Assembly: GCA_900757265.1 (NCBI GenBank)
Contig: CAAENW010000256.1
Span: forward strand, 1-5,410
Direction of reading: 5' to 3'
Origin: an uncultured Collinsella sp.
GTDB taxonomy: Bacteria > Actinomycetota > Coriobacteriia > Coriobacteriales > Coriobacteriaceae
DNA length: 5,410 nucleotides
A program made the position numbers and the translations under genes. The notes under the pieces are model-generated. The model did not search any database and was not told where the DNA came from. It saw only the letters and a list, made by a program, of their open reading frames with translations. This document shows, piece by piece, positions 1 through 5,410 of the stretch. Numbering within the stretch: position 1 is the first letter of the stretch; every line of letters starts with the position of its first letter.

Positions 1-39
1 GCGCCTTTAGACGCGAGCCCGGGGCCCGTGGGTTATACC

Positions 40-71
40 CTAAGAGCAAACCACCCTTTTTAAGGGTGGTT
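40..71 (-). terminator. Probable rho-independent terminator of the minus-strand MBL-fold hydrolase gene
   Basis: A perfect 10-bp inverted repeat, AACCACCCTT (49-58) and AAGGGTGGTT (62-71), encloses a 3-base loop. It lies 17 bases beyond the stop codon of the minus-strand hydrolase gene. Read on the minus strand, the stem is followed by TTTGCTCTTA (50-41), a moderately U-rich tail, which favours termination in that direction. Read on the plus strand, the following bases (CTGATTGTCTT) are also fairly T-rich, so it could work in both directions for a convergent gene left of the window. The hairpin is seen directly; its terminator role is inferred. Confidence 0.7.
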
Positions 72-88
72 CTGATTGTCTTGAGGGG

Positions 89-898
89 CTATTGAATGGT
101 TGTCGGTTGATACTGGCTTGCAGGGCGTATCGAGAGCTTCCGTGGCCCTTGAAGACGGGTGGCAGAACTGCCGAGTTCATCATCGAGACTTGCATCAAGC
201 GCGTTGGCATAGCTTTTGACGGTAAGGCTTGGACGATTATTGTCCTGGCTGATATGCATGGCGATGAGCTGTTCGGTGCGATCGGTAACAATTTCGCGCG
301 CGGCTTCGGCGGCCTGGTTGTTGGAGAGGTGCCCCTTTGTGGACAGGATGCGCTCCTGAAGAAAGCGGGGGTACGCTCTTTCGCGCAACATAGTTACATC
401 GTGGTTACTTTCGAGCGCGAGAACTCGACAGTCTTTGAGGATGCCTATGGCCTTGCTCGATAACTCTCCGGTGTCGGTGGCAAACCCAATGGAATCATCG
501 AGAGCATTAAATCGATAGCCGACAGGATTGATGACATCGTGCGATGTTGAGTAGGTTTGCACGTGGATGCCGGCAATGGGGAGCGTGTCGCCGGGGTCAA
601 ATTCCTCTACGGGCAGGTGCGCGAGGTTTTCTTTGCATGAAAGGGTGTCCCTGCTGGCAAAGAGGGGACCATGCCAGTGCTTGCACCATACATCGAGCCC
701 CTTGATATGGTCACCATGCTCATGGGTGATTACTAGAGCGGCGACGTCGTCTGCCGAGAGGCCAAGCTCCGCCATGCGTTTAAGTGTCTCGCGGCGGGAC
801 AGGCCGTTGTCGATCATGATGAGCCCCTGAGGCCCCTCGACGAGTGCGCAGTTGCCTTTAGAGCCACTGCCGAGGATATGAAGGTGCAGACGAGACAT
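89..898 (-). CDS. WalJ/YycJ-like metallo-beta-lactamase-fold hydrolase
   Basis: Predicted cytosolic metal-dependent hydrolase of 269 residues, of the metallo-beta-lactamase fold. It begins with the family-typical strand and GSGSKGNC segment (10-17). The metal-binding HxHxDH motif is H59-E-H61-G-D63-H64. Further likely ligands are H120 (TSHD), D142 (ATDTG) and H215 (MHIS). The segments ESNHDVTMLR (163-172), YPRFLQERIL (176-185) and GHLSN (189-193) are characteristic of the WalJ/YycJ subfamily, whose usual length is about 260. Members are reported or predicted to act on nucleic acid (5'-to-3' exonuclease-like), and in Firmicutes walJ follows the walRK genes. Here it stands alone, divergent from tilS. 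The start at 898 is preferred because the conserved fold begins there, with a weak GGA at 904-906. An earlier ATG at 979 would add 27 unconserved residues and run into tilS. The last ~35 residues look non-conserved. The fold is certain; the substrate is not. Confidence 0.9.
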   Translation of the reverse strand: MSRLHLHILGSGSKGNCALVEGPQGLIMIDNGLSRRETLKRMAELGLSADDVAALVITHEHGDHIKGLDVWCKHWHGPLFASRDTLSCKENLAHLPVEEFDPGDTLPIAGIHVQTYSTSHDVINPVGYRFNALDDSIGFATDTGELSSKAIGILKDCRVLALESNHDVTMLRERAYPRFLQERILSTKGHLSNNQAAEAAREIVTDRTEQLIAMHISQDNNRPSLTVKSYANALDASLDDELGSSATRLQGPRKLSIRPASQYQPTTIQ

Positions 899-912
899 AA
901 GATTCCAAAGGA

Positions 913-940
913 TACAATGGGTGCGGACGAATAGAGGAGG
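913..940 (+). promoter_or_regulatory. tilS ribosome binding site with candidate -10 element
   Basis: AGGAGG at 935-940 is a consensus Shine-Dalgarno sequence 6 bases before the tilS ATG at 947, and it decides that start. TACAAT at 913-918 matches the -10 consensus at five of six positions and would place transcription initiation near 925. I see no acceptable -35 hexamer at 16-18 bases upstream, where the sequence is already hydrolase coding DNA on the other strand. The ribosome binding site is secure; the promoter is tentative. Confidence 0.5.
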
Positions 941-946
941 AAGCAA

Positions 947-2485
947 ATGCCTACGGTATCTCAGCATTATGGACACCATGCCGTGCCTGGGGCAGTCGAT
1001 GAGACCCGGACGAGGCAGCAGGCTGCTCCTGTCGTGCTCATGGTATCAGGCGGCGCGGACTCGACGGCACTGCTTCTTATGGCGTGCACATCAAAGCTGG
1101 ATATCCAAGACGGACGCGGTGTTGCCCCCATTGCTCGCGAGCGCCTGCATGTGCTGCATGTAAATCATCATCTGCGTGGTGAGGCGTCCGATGGCGATGA
1201 GGCCTTTGTGCGTGAGCTCTGTGCGCAATATGGCTTGCCGCTGTGTGTTGAGCATGCCTATTTTGATGATGAATCGGGCAATATTGAGGCGGCTGCCCGC
1301 GAGGTACGCTATGCCGCGGCACGGAGATACGTTCGTGAGCTCTGCGCCCAGACGGGCGCACCGCGGACGGCGGCCCGCATCTGTACAGCGCACACCTCGT
1401 CGGACCGCGCGGAAACGTTTTTGATGAATGCGATTAAGGGGTCGGGTCCTGCGGGTCTATCGAGCATCCCACGCCGTCGGAACATCGTGGTACGTCCCTT
1501 GCTCGACCTCACGCATGATGAGCTCGTGAACTATCTGCAGGTGCATGGTCAGCCATGGCGGGAGGATGAGAGCAACGAGGACGTTTCGTACCTGCGCAAC
1601 TATGTGCGCCACCGGGTGATGCCGGTGGTGGCGCAGCGCAACGCGAGCGTCTGCAAAACGATTGGCGCCGCCTGCGAGATCTTAGGCGATGAGGACGCGT
1701 TTTTGTCTCAGCTTTCGGCACAGGCGTTTCGAAGCTGCCTGCGTAAGGAGGCGGCGGGCGCGCTGGTGCTCGATGCCAGGCGCCTTGCTGCGGCCGAGGT
1801 GGTAATCGCGCGGCGCATCGTGCGACTGGCGATTAAGCGCATCGATCCGGACGCTCGTCCAGAGATGCGACATGTGGAGAGAGTCCTTTCCTGCGTTGCC
1901 GAGGGCGCCGGCTCGGTCACGCTTCCGGCGGGGATTGACGCACGCATTGAGTTTGGCATGCTGGCGTTTAAGGCGCCGGCGGCTCGCGAGGGCCTGGTCG
2001 CGGACTGGGTTACCGTACCCGGTCGTTTGCCGTTGGGCGGGGGACGTATGCTGGTCACAGAACCGATGGCCGTTGAGCCGGGATGCGATATCGTGCGCCG
2101 CGCCCGTGAGCTTGCGGCTGCTGGGGAAGTGACGGCTTTAGTGGACGCGGCGGCCCTGGGTTTTGCCGACGGCGATAGCGAGCGGATTTTGGCGGGCTCG
2201 CGCGGCGAGATCCCTGCCGAGGCGCGATTGGCGCGCCTGTGGGTGGACGCTCCCGCGCCGGGGGACGTAATGTGCCCGTTAGGCATGAGTGGCCGAAGCA
2301 AAAAGGTATCCGACTTGCTAGGCGAGGCTCGCATTCCCGTTTCCGAGCGCGCTGGCGTGCCCATAGTGAGGACGGCGCCGGGAGGTGCGGTGGTGTGGGT
2401 CGCCGGAGTTCGCGCGGACGAGCGTTTTAAATGCACGGCCGCAACGCGCGTGGCATATCTGCTCCGCGTAGTCGATGCGGAATAG
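947..2485 (+). CDS. tilS: tRNA(Ile)-lysidine synthetase TilS
   Basis: Cytosolic enzyme that uses ATP to attach lysine to the wobble cytidine of tRNA-Ile(CAU), giving lysidine and switching decoding from AUG to AUA; normally essential. The protein has 512 residues, longer than the roughly 430-470 of E. coli and B. subtilis. Its N-type ATP pyrophosphatase domain (about 29-220) carries the PP-loop SGGADS (34-39), HVNHHLRGEASD (71-82), GNIEAAAREVRY (111-122), KGSGPAGL (164-171), RPLLDLTHDEL (183-193) and WREDESN..YLRN..RH (204-222). A helical middle region follows. The TilS C-terminal domain is visible as PLGMSGRSKKVSDLL (444-458) and VWVAGVRADERFK (483-495). The start at 947 has AGGAGG at ideal spacing; about 28 poorly conserved residues precede the catalytic domain. 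Translation ends at tandem stops TAG-TGA (2483-2488). The loop AHTSSDRAET (148-157) departs from the usual AHHxDDxxET. It heads the tilS-hpt-ftsH cluster. Confidence 0.96.
   Translation: MPTVSQHYGHHAVPGAVDETRTRQQAAPVVLMVSGGADSTALLLMACTSKLDIQDGRGVAPIARERLHVLHVNHHLRGEASDGDEAFVRELCAQYGLPLCVEHAYFDDESGNIEAAAREVRYAAARRYVRELCAQTGAPRTAARICTAHTSSDRAETFLMNAIKGSGPAGLSSIPRRRNIVVRPLLDLTHDELVNYLQVHGQPWREDESNEDVSYLRNYVRHRVMPVVAQRNASVCKTIGAACEILGDEDAFLSQLSAQAFRSCLRKEAAGALVLDARRLAAAEVVIARRIVRLAIKRIDPDARPEMRHVERVLSCVAEGAGSVTLPAGIDARIEFGMLAFKAPAAREGLVADWVTVPGRLPLGGGRMLVTEPMAVEPGCDIVRRARELAAAGEVTALVDAAALGFADGDSERILAGSRGEIPAEARLARLWVDAPAPGDVMCPLGMSGRSKKVSDLLGEARIPVSERAGVPIVRTAPGGAVVWVAGVRADERFKCTAATRVAYLLRVVDAE
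966..995 (-). promoter_or_regulatory. Weak candidate promoter for the minus-strand hydrolase gene
   Basis: Read on the minus strand, CATAAT (971-966) matches the -10 consensus at five of six positions. CTGCCC (995-990), 18 bases upstream, matches the -35 consensus at three of six. It would start transcription near 959, inside the first codons of tilS, and give a leader of about 60 bases. The divergent gap is only 48 bp, so a promoter inside tilS is plausible, but the match is weak. Confidence 0.2.
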
Positions 2486-2536
2486 TGACTTGTGCCTACT
2501 ATTCTGTGCGACGTTGACGGTATTCCCGCGCTGATG

Positions 2537-2567
2537 GCGCACGGGCTGGTAAATATACCCCGTGCGC
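2537..2567. promoter_or_regulatory. Perfect 9-bp inverted repeat, operator-like, upstream of hpt
   Basis: GCGCACGGG (2537-2545) and CCCGTGCGC (2559-2567) are exact reverse complements separated by an AT-richer 13-base spacer (2546-2558). The arm centres are 22 bp apart, about two helical turns, so a dimeric protein could contact both arms on one face. The right arm ends directly at the extended -10 element (2568-2576), and the spacer covers the -35 position. No T-run follows, so an intrinsic terminator for tilS is unlikely. As RNA it would form a stable hairpin in readthrough transcripts. The repeat is seen directly; an operator role is inferred. Confidence 0.5.
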
Positions 2568-2576
2568 TGCTAGAAT
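2568..2576 (+). promoter_or_regulatory. Candidate extended -10 promoter for hpt-ftsH
   Basis: TGC followed by TAGAAT (2571-2576) fits the extended -10 pattern TGnTATAAT with one mismatch in the hexamer. The -35 position is poor (TGGTAA at 2547-2552, 18-base spacer, three of six matches), which is usual for extended -10 promoters. Initiation would fall near 2583 and give a leader of about 50 bases. A perfect -35-like TTGACG at 2514-2519 has no partner -10 at the correct spacing. This would give hpt and ftsH a promoter separate from tilS. Confidence 0.45.
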
Positions 2577-2632
2577 GTGTAGTTCGCGTCCATACGGCGG
2601 TGTGTGGGCGATAAGCACAAGAAAGGGTTGTC

Positions 2633-3181
2633 ATGGCTTCTCAACATCCGGATATCGAGAAGGTTCTGTTTACGCAGGAGGATATCGACGGTATCGTCTC
2701 TCGCCTAGGCGAGCAGATTACTCGCGACTACGCGGGTAAGGATCTGGTGCTGATTGCGGTCCTGCGCGGCGCCGTGGTCTTTATGGGCGACCTGATGCGT
2801 AAGATCGAGCTGCCGACCAACATCGATTTCATGGCTGTTTCGAGCTACGGCGACGGTGTGAAGTCCTCGGGTATCGTGCGTATCATTAAGGACCTGGATA
2901 TCGACATCCGCGGTCGCGACGTGCTGATCGTCGAGGACATTCTGGACTCGGGCCTGACGCTCAAGTATCTGATGAAGAACCTCGAGAGCCGCAAGCCCGC
3001 TTCTTTGGAGGTCGCCGCCTTCCTGTGGAAGGACGTTGAGGACCGCGTCTCGGCCATCACGCCCAAGTATGTTGGAACCCATTGCCCCGATGCCTTTGTG
3101 GTGGGCTACGGCCTCGACTATGCCGAGCGCTATCGCAATCTTCCGTATCTGGGCATTTTGAAACCGGAGGTTTATTCGTAA
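2633..3181 (+). CDS. hpt: Hypoxanthine phosphoribosyltransferase
   Basis: Cytosolic purine-salvage enzyme converting hypoxanthine (and usually guanine) plus PRPP to IMP (GMP) and pyrophosphate. At 182 residues it matches the bacterial family (about 178-185). Visible elements are the pyrophosphate loop LRGAVVF (44-50), the flexible-loop start SSYGDG (70-75), the PRPP-binding motif VLIVEDILDSGLTL (97-110) with acidic pair E101-D102, the purine-contacting lysine in FLWKD (K133, aligning with human Lys165), and FVVGYGLDYAERYRNLPYLG (155-174), including D162. The end LKPEVYS is typical. Departures from consensus are LWKDVEDR where LLDKPxRR is usual, and GTHCPDAF where GFEIPDKF is usual. The start has AAAGGG (2622-2627) five bases upstream. 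It probably has its own promoter near 2568 and is followed one base after its stop by ftsH. In Firmicutes this enzyme is inhibited by (p)ppGpp; that cannot be judged here. Confidence 0.95.
   Translation: MASQHPDIEKVLFTQEDIDGIVSRLGEQITRDYAGKDLVLIAVLRGAVVFMGDLMRKIELPTNIDFMAVSSYGDGVKSSGIVRIIKDLDIDIRGRDVLIVEDILDSGLTLKYLMKNLESRKPASLEVAAFLWKDVEDRVSAITPKYVGTHCPDAFVVGYGLDYAERYRNLPYLGILKPEVYS
3166..3170 (+). promoter_or_regulatory. ftsH Shine-Dalgarno inside the end of hpt
   Basis: GGAGG lies within the last hpt codons, 12 bases before the ftsH ATG at 3183, longer than the usual 5-9. No in-frame ATG, GTG or TTG lies between it and 3183. With the hpt stop at 3179-3181, a ribosome terminating on hpt ends almost on the ftsH start, so translational coupling probably compensates for the spacing. 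Confidence 0.6.
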
Positions 3182-3182
3182 G

Positions 3183-5321
3183 ATGCCCGACGACCGTAAC
3201 GATAACAATTCCCAGACTCCCCGGGAGCCTAAGATCCCGGGGATGCCCGGAGGCAAGAAGCCCACGCGTACGGGCTGGCTGTATTTTCTTTTGGCTTGCG
3301 CGCTTCTGGGCTATGCCTTCTTTAATATGGGCTCCGGCTTTGCCAGCTCCAGCAATACCGTTAAGCTCGCGACGAGCGAGATGGTCAGCGCCATCAAGCA
3401 GGATCGCGTCGAAGATCTGACCTATACGGTTCAAGACGGAAGCGTGACGGGTCATTACTGGAAGACGAAGAAGGACAAGGGCGATACGAGCGAGCTCAAG
3501 AGCTTCTCCTCGACCTATGTCGGCTCCGATTCGCTTGCCGAGCTCATGGCGGAGCACCCCGATACCAAGTACATCGTCAACACCAACGATCCCGATTTTT
3601 GGGGCGACTTGGCGATGAGTGTGCTTCCGACGATCGCCCTTATCGCCATCATGTTCTACTTTATGCGCCAGATGATGGGCGCCAACAACAGGAACATGCA
3701 GTTTGGCAAGACCAACGCCAAGACCAACGAGGCCACACGCCCCAAGGTCAAGTTTGAAGACGTTGCCGGCGTGGACGAGGCAGTCGAGGAGCTCGAGGAG
3801 ATCCGTGACTTTTTGAGCGATCCGGATCGCTATCGCAAACTGGGCGCCAAGATCCCGCGTGGCGTGTTGCTGGTTGGCCCTCCGGGCACCGGTAAAACGC
3901 TGCTGGCCAAGGCCGTTGCCGGCGAGGCGGGCGTGCCGTTCTTTAGCATCTCGGGTTCCGACTTTGTCGAGATGTTCGTAGGCGTCGGCGCCAGCCGTGT
4001 GCGTGACCTCTTTAAGGAGGCCAAGTCCCAGGCCCCGTCGATCATCTTCATCGATGAGATCGATGCCGTGGGACGTCAGCGCGGAGCTGGCTTGGGCGGC
4101 GGTCACGACGAGCGCGAGCAGACGCTCAACCAGCTGCTGGTCGAGATGGACGGCTTTGAGGAAAGCGAGTCGGTCATCCTGATCGCTGCGACCAACCGTC
4201 CTGACATCTTGGATCCGGCATTGCTGCGTCCCGGCCGTTTTGACCGTCAGGTTACGGTCGACCGTCCGGATGTGAAGGGCCGCGAGCAGATCTTGCGCGT
4301 GCATGCCGAGAACAAGCCGATGGACGAGGACGTTAAGTTTGAGAAGCTCGCCCAGATGACCGTTGGCTTTACCGGTGCCGATTTGGCGAACCTGCTCAAC
4401 GAGTCTGCGCTGCTGGCCGCTCGCCGTCATCGTTCCGTGATCTCGATGGACGAGGTCGAGGAATCGATGGAGCGCGTGATTGCCGGTCCGCAGCGCAAGG
4501 GTCGCGTGATGACCGAGGCCGAGCGCACCACGATTGCCTACCACGAGAGCGGTCACGCCCTGGTGGGTCACATCTTGGAGCACTCCGATCCGGTCCACAA
4601 GATTTCGATTGTCAGCCGCGGCCAGGCTCTGGGCTACACGCTGCAGCTTCCGCAGGAGGACCACTTCCTCAAGACCAAGAACGAGATGCTCGACGAGCTC
4701 GCCGTGTTCTTGGGCGGTCGCGTTGCCGAGGAGCTCATGTGCGATGACATTACGTCGGGCGCGAGCAACGATCTGGAGCGCGCAACCAAGATGGCGCGCG
4801 AGATGGTCACGCGCCTGGGCATGAGCGAGGAGCTGGGCACGCAAGTGTTTGGCGAGGCGCAGCATCAAGTGTTCCTTGGTCGCGATTACGCCGATCACCA
4901 GGATTACTCCGAGGAGACGGCGCGCCGCATCGATATCGAGGTTCAGCGCATTATGCGTGAGGCCCATCGTCGTGCGGTCGAGATCCTGGACGCCCGTCGC
5001 GATCAGCTCGATCTGATGGCGAAGGTGCTGCTTGAGCGCGAGACCGTCGAAGGCGACGCCGTGAACGCCCTGCTCGACAACGAGTGGGATGCCTACCTTG
5101 AGCGCGAGGGCGATATCCTGGCGGCCAAGGAGGAGCGCAATGCCAAGGCGGCCGGCATGCCGACCAAGAAGCGCGCGCCTCGTATGAGTGAGGAGGAGCT
5201 GGCGGCTGATGCCGCGGCCTTTGCGCAGGCGGCCATGCAGGAGGATGCCGACGTCGCATCTGAGGATGCCGGCGATGACGGTATCGTCAATGTCGGTGCC
5301 GACACCGACGACGACAAATAG
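3183..5321 (+). CDS. ftsH: ATP-dependent membrane zinc metalloprotease FtsH
   Basis: Hexameric inner-membrane AAA+ protease that unfolds and degrades membrane and unstable cytosolic proteins. The order in 712 residues is: a 30-residue Pro/Gly/Lys-rich cytosolic tail; TM1 (about 31-49); an extracytoplasmic domain (about 51-142); TM2 (about 143-162); and the AAA+ module. The module has Walker A GPPGTGKT (232-239), pore loop MFVGVG (264-269), Walker B IIFIDEID (287-294), sensor N338 and arginine fingers R349/R352 in [10 protein letters not shown]. The protease domain has zinc motif HESGH (454-458) and probable third ligand D530 (SGASND). All key residues are present, so it should be active. It is longer than E. 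coli (644) and B. subtilis (637) FtsH, mainly through the N-terminal tail and an Ala/Glu/Asp-rich C-terminal tail (about 645-712). The start is the only in-frame choice near GGAGG (3166-3170) and sits one base after the hpt stop. A strong terminator follows. Confidence 0.98.
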   Translation: MPDDRNDNNSQTPREPKIPGMPGGKKPTRTGWLYFLLACALLGYAFFNMGSGFASSSNTVKLATSEMVSAIKQDRVEDLTYTVQDGSVTGHYWKTKKDKGDTSELKSFSSTYVGSDSLAELMAEHPDTKYIVNTNDPDFWGDLAMSVLPTIALIAIMFYFMRQMMGANNRNMQFGKTNAKTNEATRPKVKFEDVAGVDEAVEELEEIRDFLSDPDRYRKLGAKIPRGVLLVGPPGTGKTLLAKAVAGEAGVPFFSISGSDFVEMFVGVGASRVRDLFKEAKSQAPSIIFIDEIDAVGRQRGAGLGGGHDEREQTLNQLLVEMDGFEESESVILIAATNRPDILDPALLRPGRFDRQVTVDRPDVKGREQILRVHAENKPMDEDVKFEKLAQMTVGFTGADLANLLNESALLAARRHRSVISMDEVEESMERVIAGPQRKGRVMTEAERTTIAYHESGHALVGHILEHSDPVHKISIVSRGQALGYTLQLPQEDHFLKTKNEMLDELAVFLGGRVAEELMCDDITSGASNDLERATKMAREMVTRLGMSEELGTQVFGEAQHQVFLGRDYADHQDYSEETARRIDIEVQRIMREAHRRAVEILDARRDQLDLMAKVLLERETVEGDAVNALLDNEWDAYLEREGDILAAKEERNAKAAGMPTKKRAPRMSEEELAADAAAFAQAAMQEDADVASEDAGDDGIVNVGADTDDDK
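3218..3243 (+). repeat. GC-rich inverted repeat within early ftsH codons
   Basis: TCCCCGGGA (3218-3226) and TCCCGGGGA (3235-3243) are exact reverse complements around an 8-base loop. They can form a 9-bp, almost all-GC hairpin in the mRNA 35 bases after the ftsH start codon. The right arm ends on the A of the in-frame ATG for residue 21. It could simply reflect the Pro/Gly-rich codons, or it could slow early elongation. The structure is seen; a function is not established. Confidence 0.4.
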
Positions 5322-5332
5322 TCTTTGTGGCG

Positions 5333-5371
5333 AAAGCCTCCGCGGGGAAACCTGCGGAGGCTTTTTCTTTT
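5333..5371 (+). terminator. Strong rho-independent terminator after ftsH
   Basis: Eleven bases after the ftsH stop, 5333-5346 pairs with 5351-5364 in a 14-bp stem (one G-U pair, 5344 with 5353). The stem is closed by a GAAA tetraloop (5347-5350) of the stable GNRA type. The T-rich tract CTTTTTCTTTT (5361-5371) overlaps the end of the stem. This is a textbook intrinsic terminator and marks the end of the tilS-hpt-ftsH transcript. The minus-strand reading lacks a U-tract, so it acts only rightwards. Confidence 0.95.
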
Positions 5372-5410
5372 GAGCGATATGGGGCCATCTGTTGATTGGG
5401 GACAGACTTA

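Noticed and set aside
12..40. GC-rich palindromic run and small GGGT/ACCC stem at the left edge
   Set aside because: The stems are short, with no promoter, tRNA or terminator features that can be supported, and the context to the left is missing.
899..979. N-terminal extension of the MBL-fold hydrolase to an ATG at 979
   Set aside because: The added 27 residues show no family resemblance and would overlap the tilS ribosome binding site and first codons. The conserved fold starts at the Met encoded at 898.
2514..2542. TTGACG as a -35 element for hpt
   Set aside because: At 16-18 bases downstream there is only GC-rich sequence (around GCGCAC), with no -10 hexamer.
1708..2634. 308-codon minus-strand open frame opposite tilS
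   Set aside because: Its composition (Ser/Ala/Thr/Arg-rich) is that of a codon-bias shadow, with no recognisable motifs, while tilS on the plus strand has clear family motifs throughout.
3057..4967. 636-codon open frame on the minus strand opposite hpt and ftsH
   Set aside because: The plus-strand protein is unmistakably FtsH. The antisense product has no recognisable domain, is rich in Leu/His/Ala/Arg as expected of a mirrored high-GC frame, and has no ribosome binding site within normal distance of its ATG.
5292..5309. Seven-bp inverted repeat GTCGGTG / CACCGAC at the end of ftsH
   Set aside because: It lies in the Asp/Gly-rich tail where repeated GAC and GTC codons produce such pairings by chance, and the true terminator follows directly.

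Overview
The window looks like ordinary chromosomal housekeeping DNA from a high-GC Gram-positive bacterium. I infer the class Coriobacteriia, perhaps Collinsella. The basis is the moderately high GC, the tilS-hpt-ftsH gene order (conserved across Gram-positive bacteria), strong AGGAGG-type ribosome binding sites, and the character of the proteins. The genus is a guess that a database search would have to confirm. I see no mobile element, CRISPR array, tRNA/rRNA gene or defence-like cassette, and no convincing undescribed system.

Layout. Positions 1-88 carry no gene. They hold a perfect 10-bp hairpin, probably the terminator of the leftmost gene. Positions 89-898 (minus strand) encode a WalJ/YycJ-like metallo-beta-lactamase-fold hydrolase. 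A 48-bp divergent gap (899-946) separates it from a plus-strand cluster: tilS (947-2485, tRNA-Ile lysidine synthetase), a 147-bp gap, hpt (2633-3181, hypoxanthine phosphoribosyltransferase), and ftsH (3183-5321, membrane AAA+ zinc protease), which starts one base after the hpt stop. A strong rho-independent terminator (5333-5371) closes the cluster. The last 39 bases are non-coding and end in a motif that may be the edge of a dispersed repeat.

How the genes fit together. TilS makes lysidine at the wobble base of the AUA-reading tRNA-Ile. Hpt salvages hypoxanthine/guanine with PRPP. FtsH degrades membrane and short-lived cytosolic proteins. They share an operon rather than a pathway. In Bacillus subtilis, as I recall, TilS and HprT were reported to form a complex that activates ftsH transcription, so the co-location may matter for regulation.

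The most interesting non-coding signal is in the tilS-hpt gap. A perfect 9-bp inverted repeat (2537-2545 / 2559-2567) lies immediately upstream of an extended -10 promoter (TGC-TAGAAT, 2568-2576). That is where an operator for the hpt-ftsH transcript would be expected. Other points worth a look are a GC-rich hairpin inside the first codons of ftsH, an acidic C-terminal extension on FtsH, departures from consensus in the TilS and Hpt active-site segments, and lower GC in the hydrolase gene.
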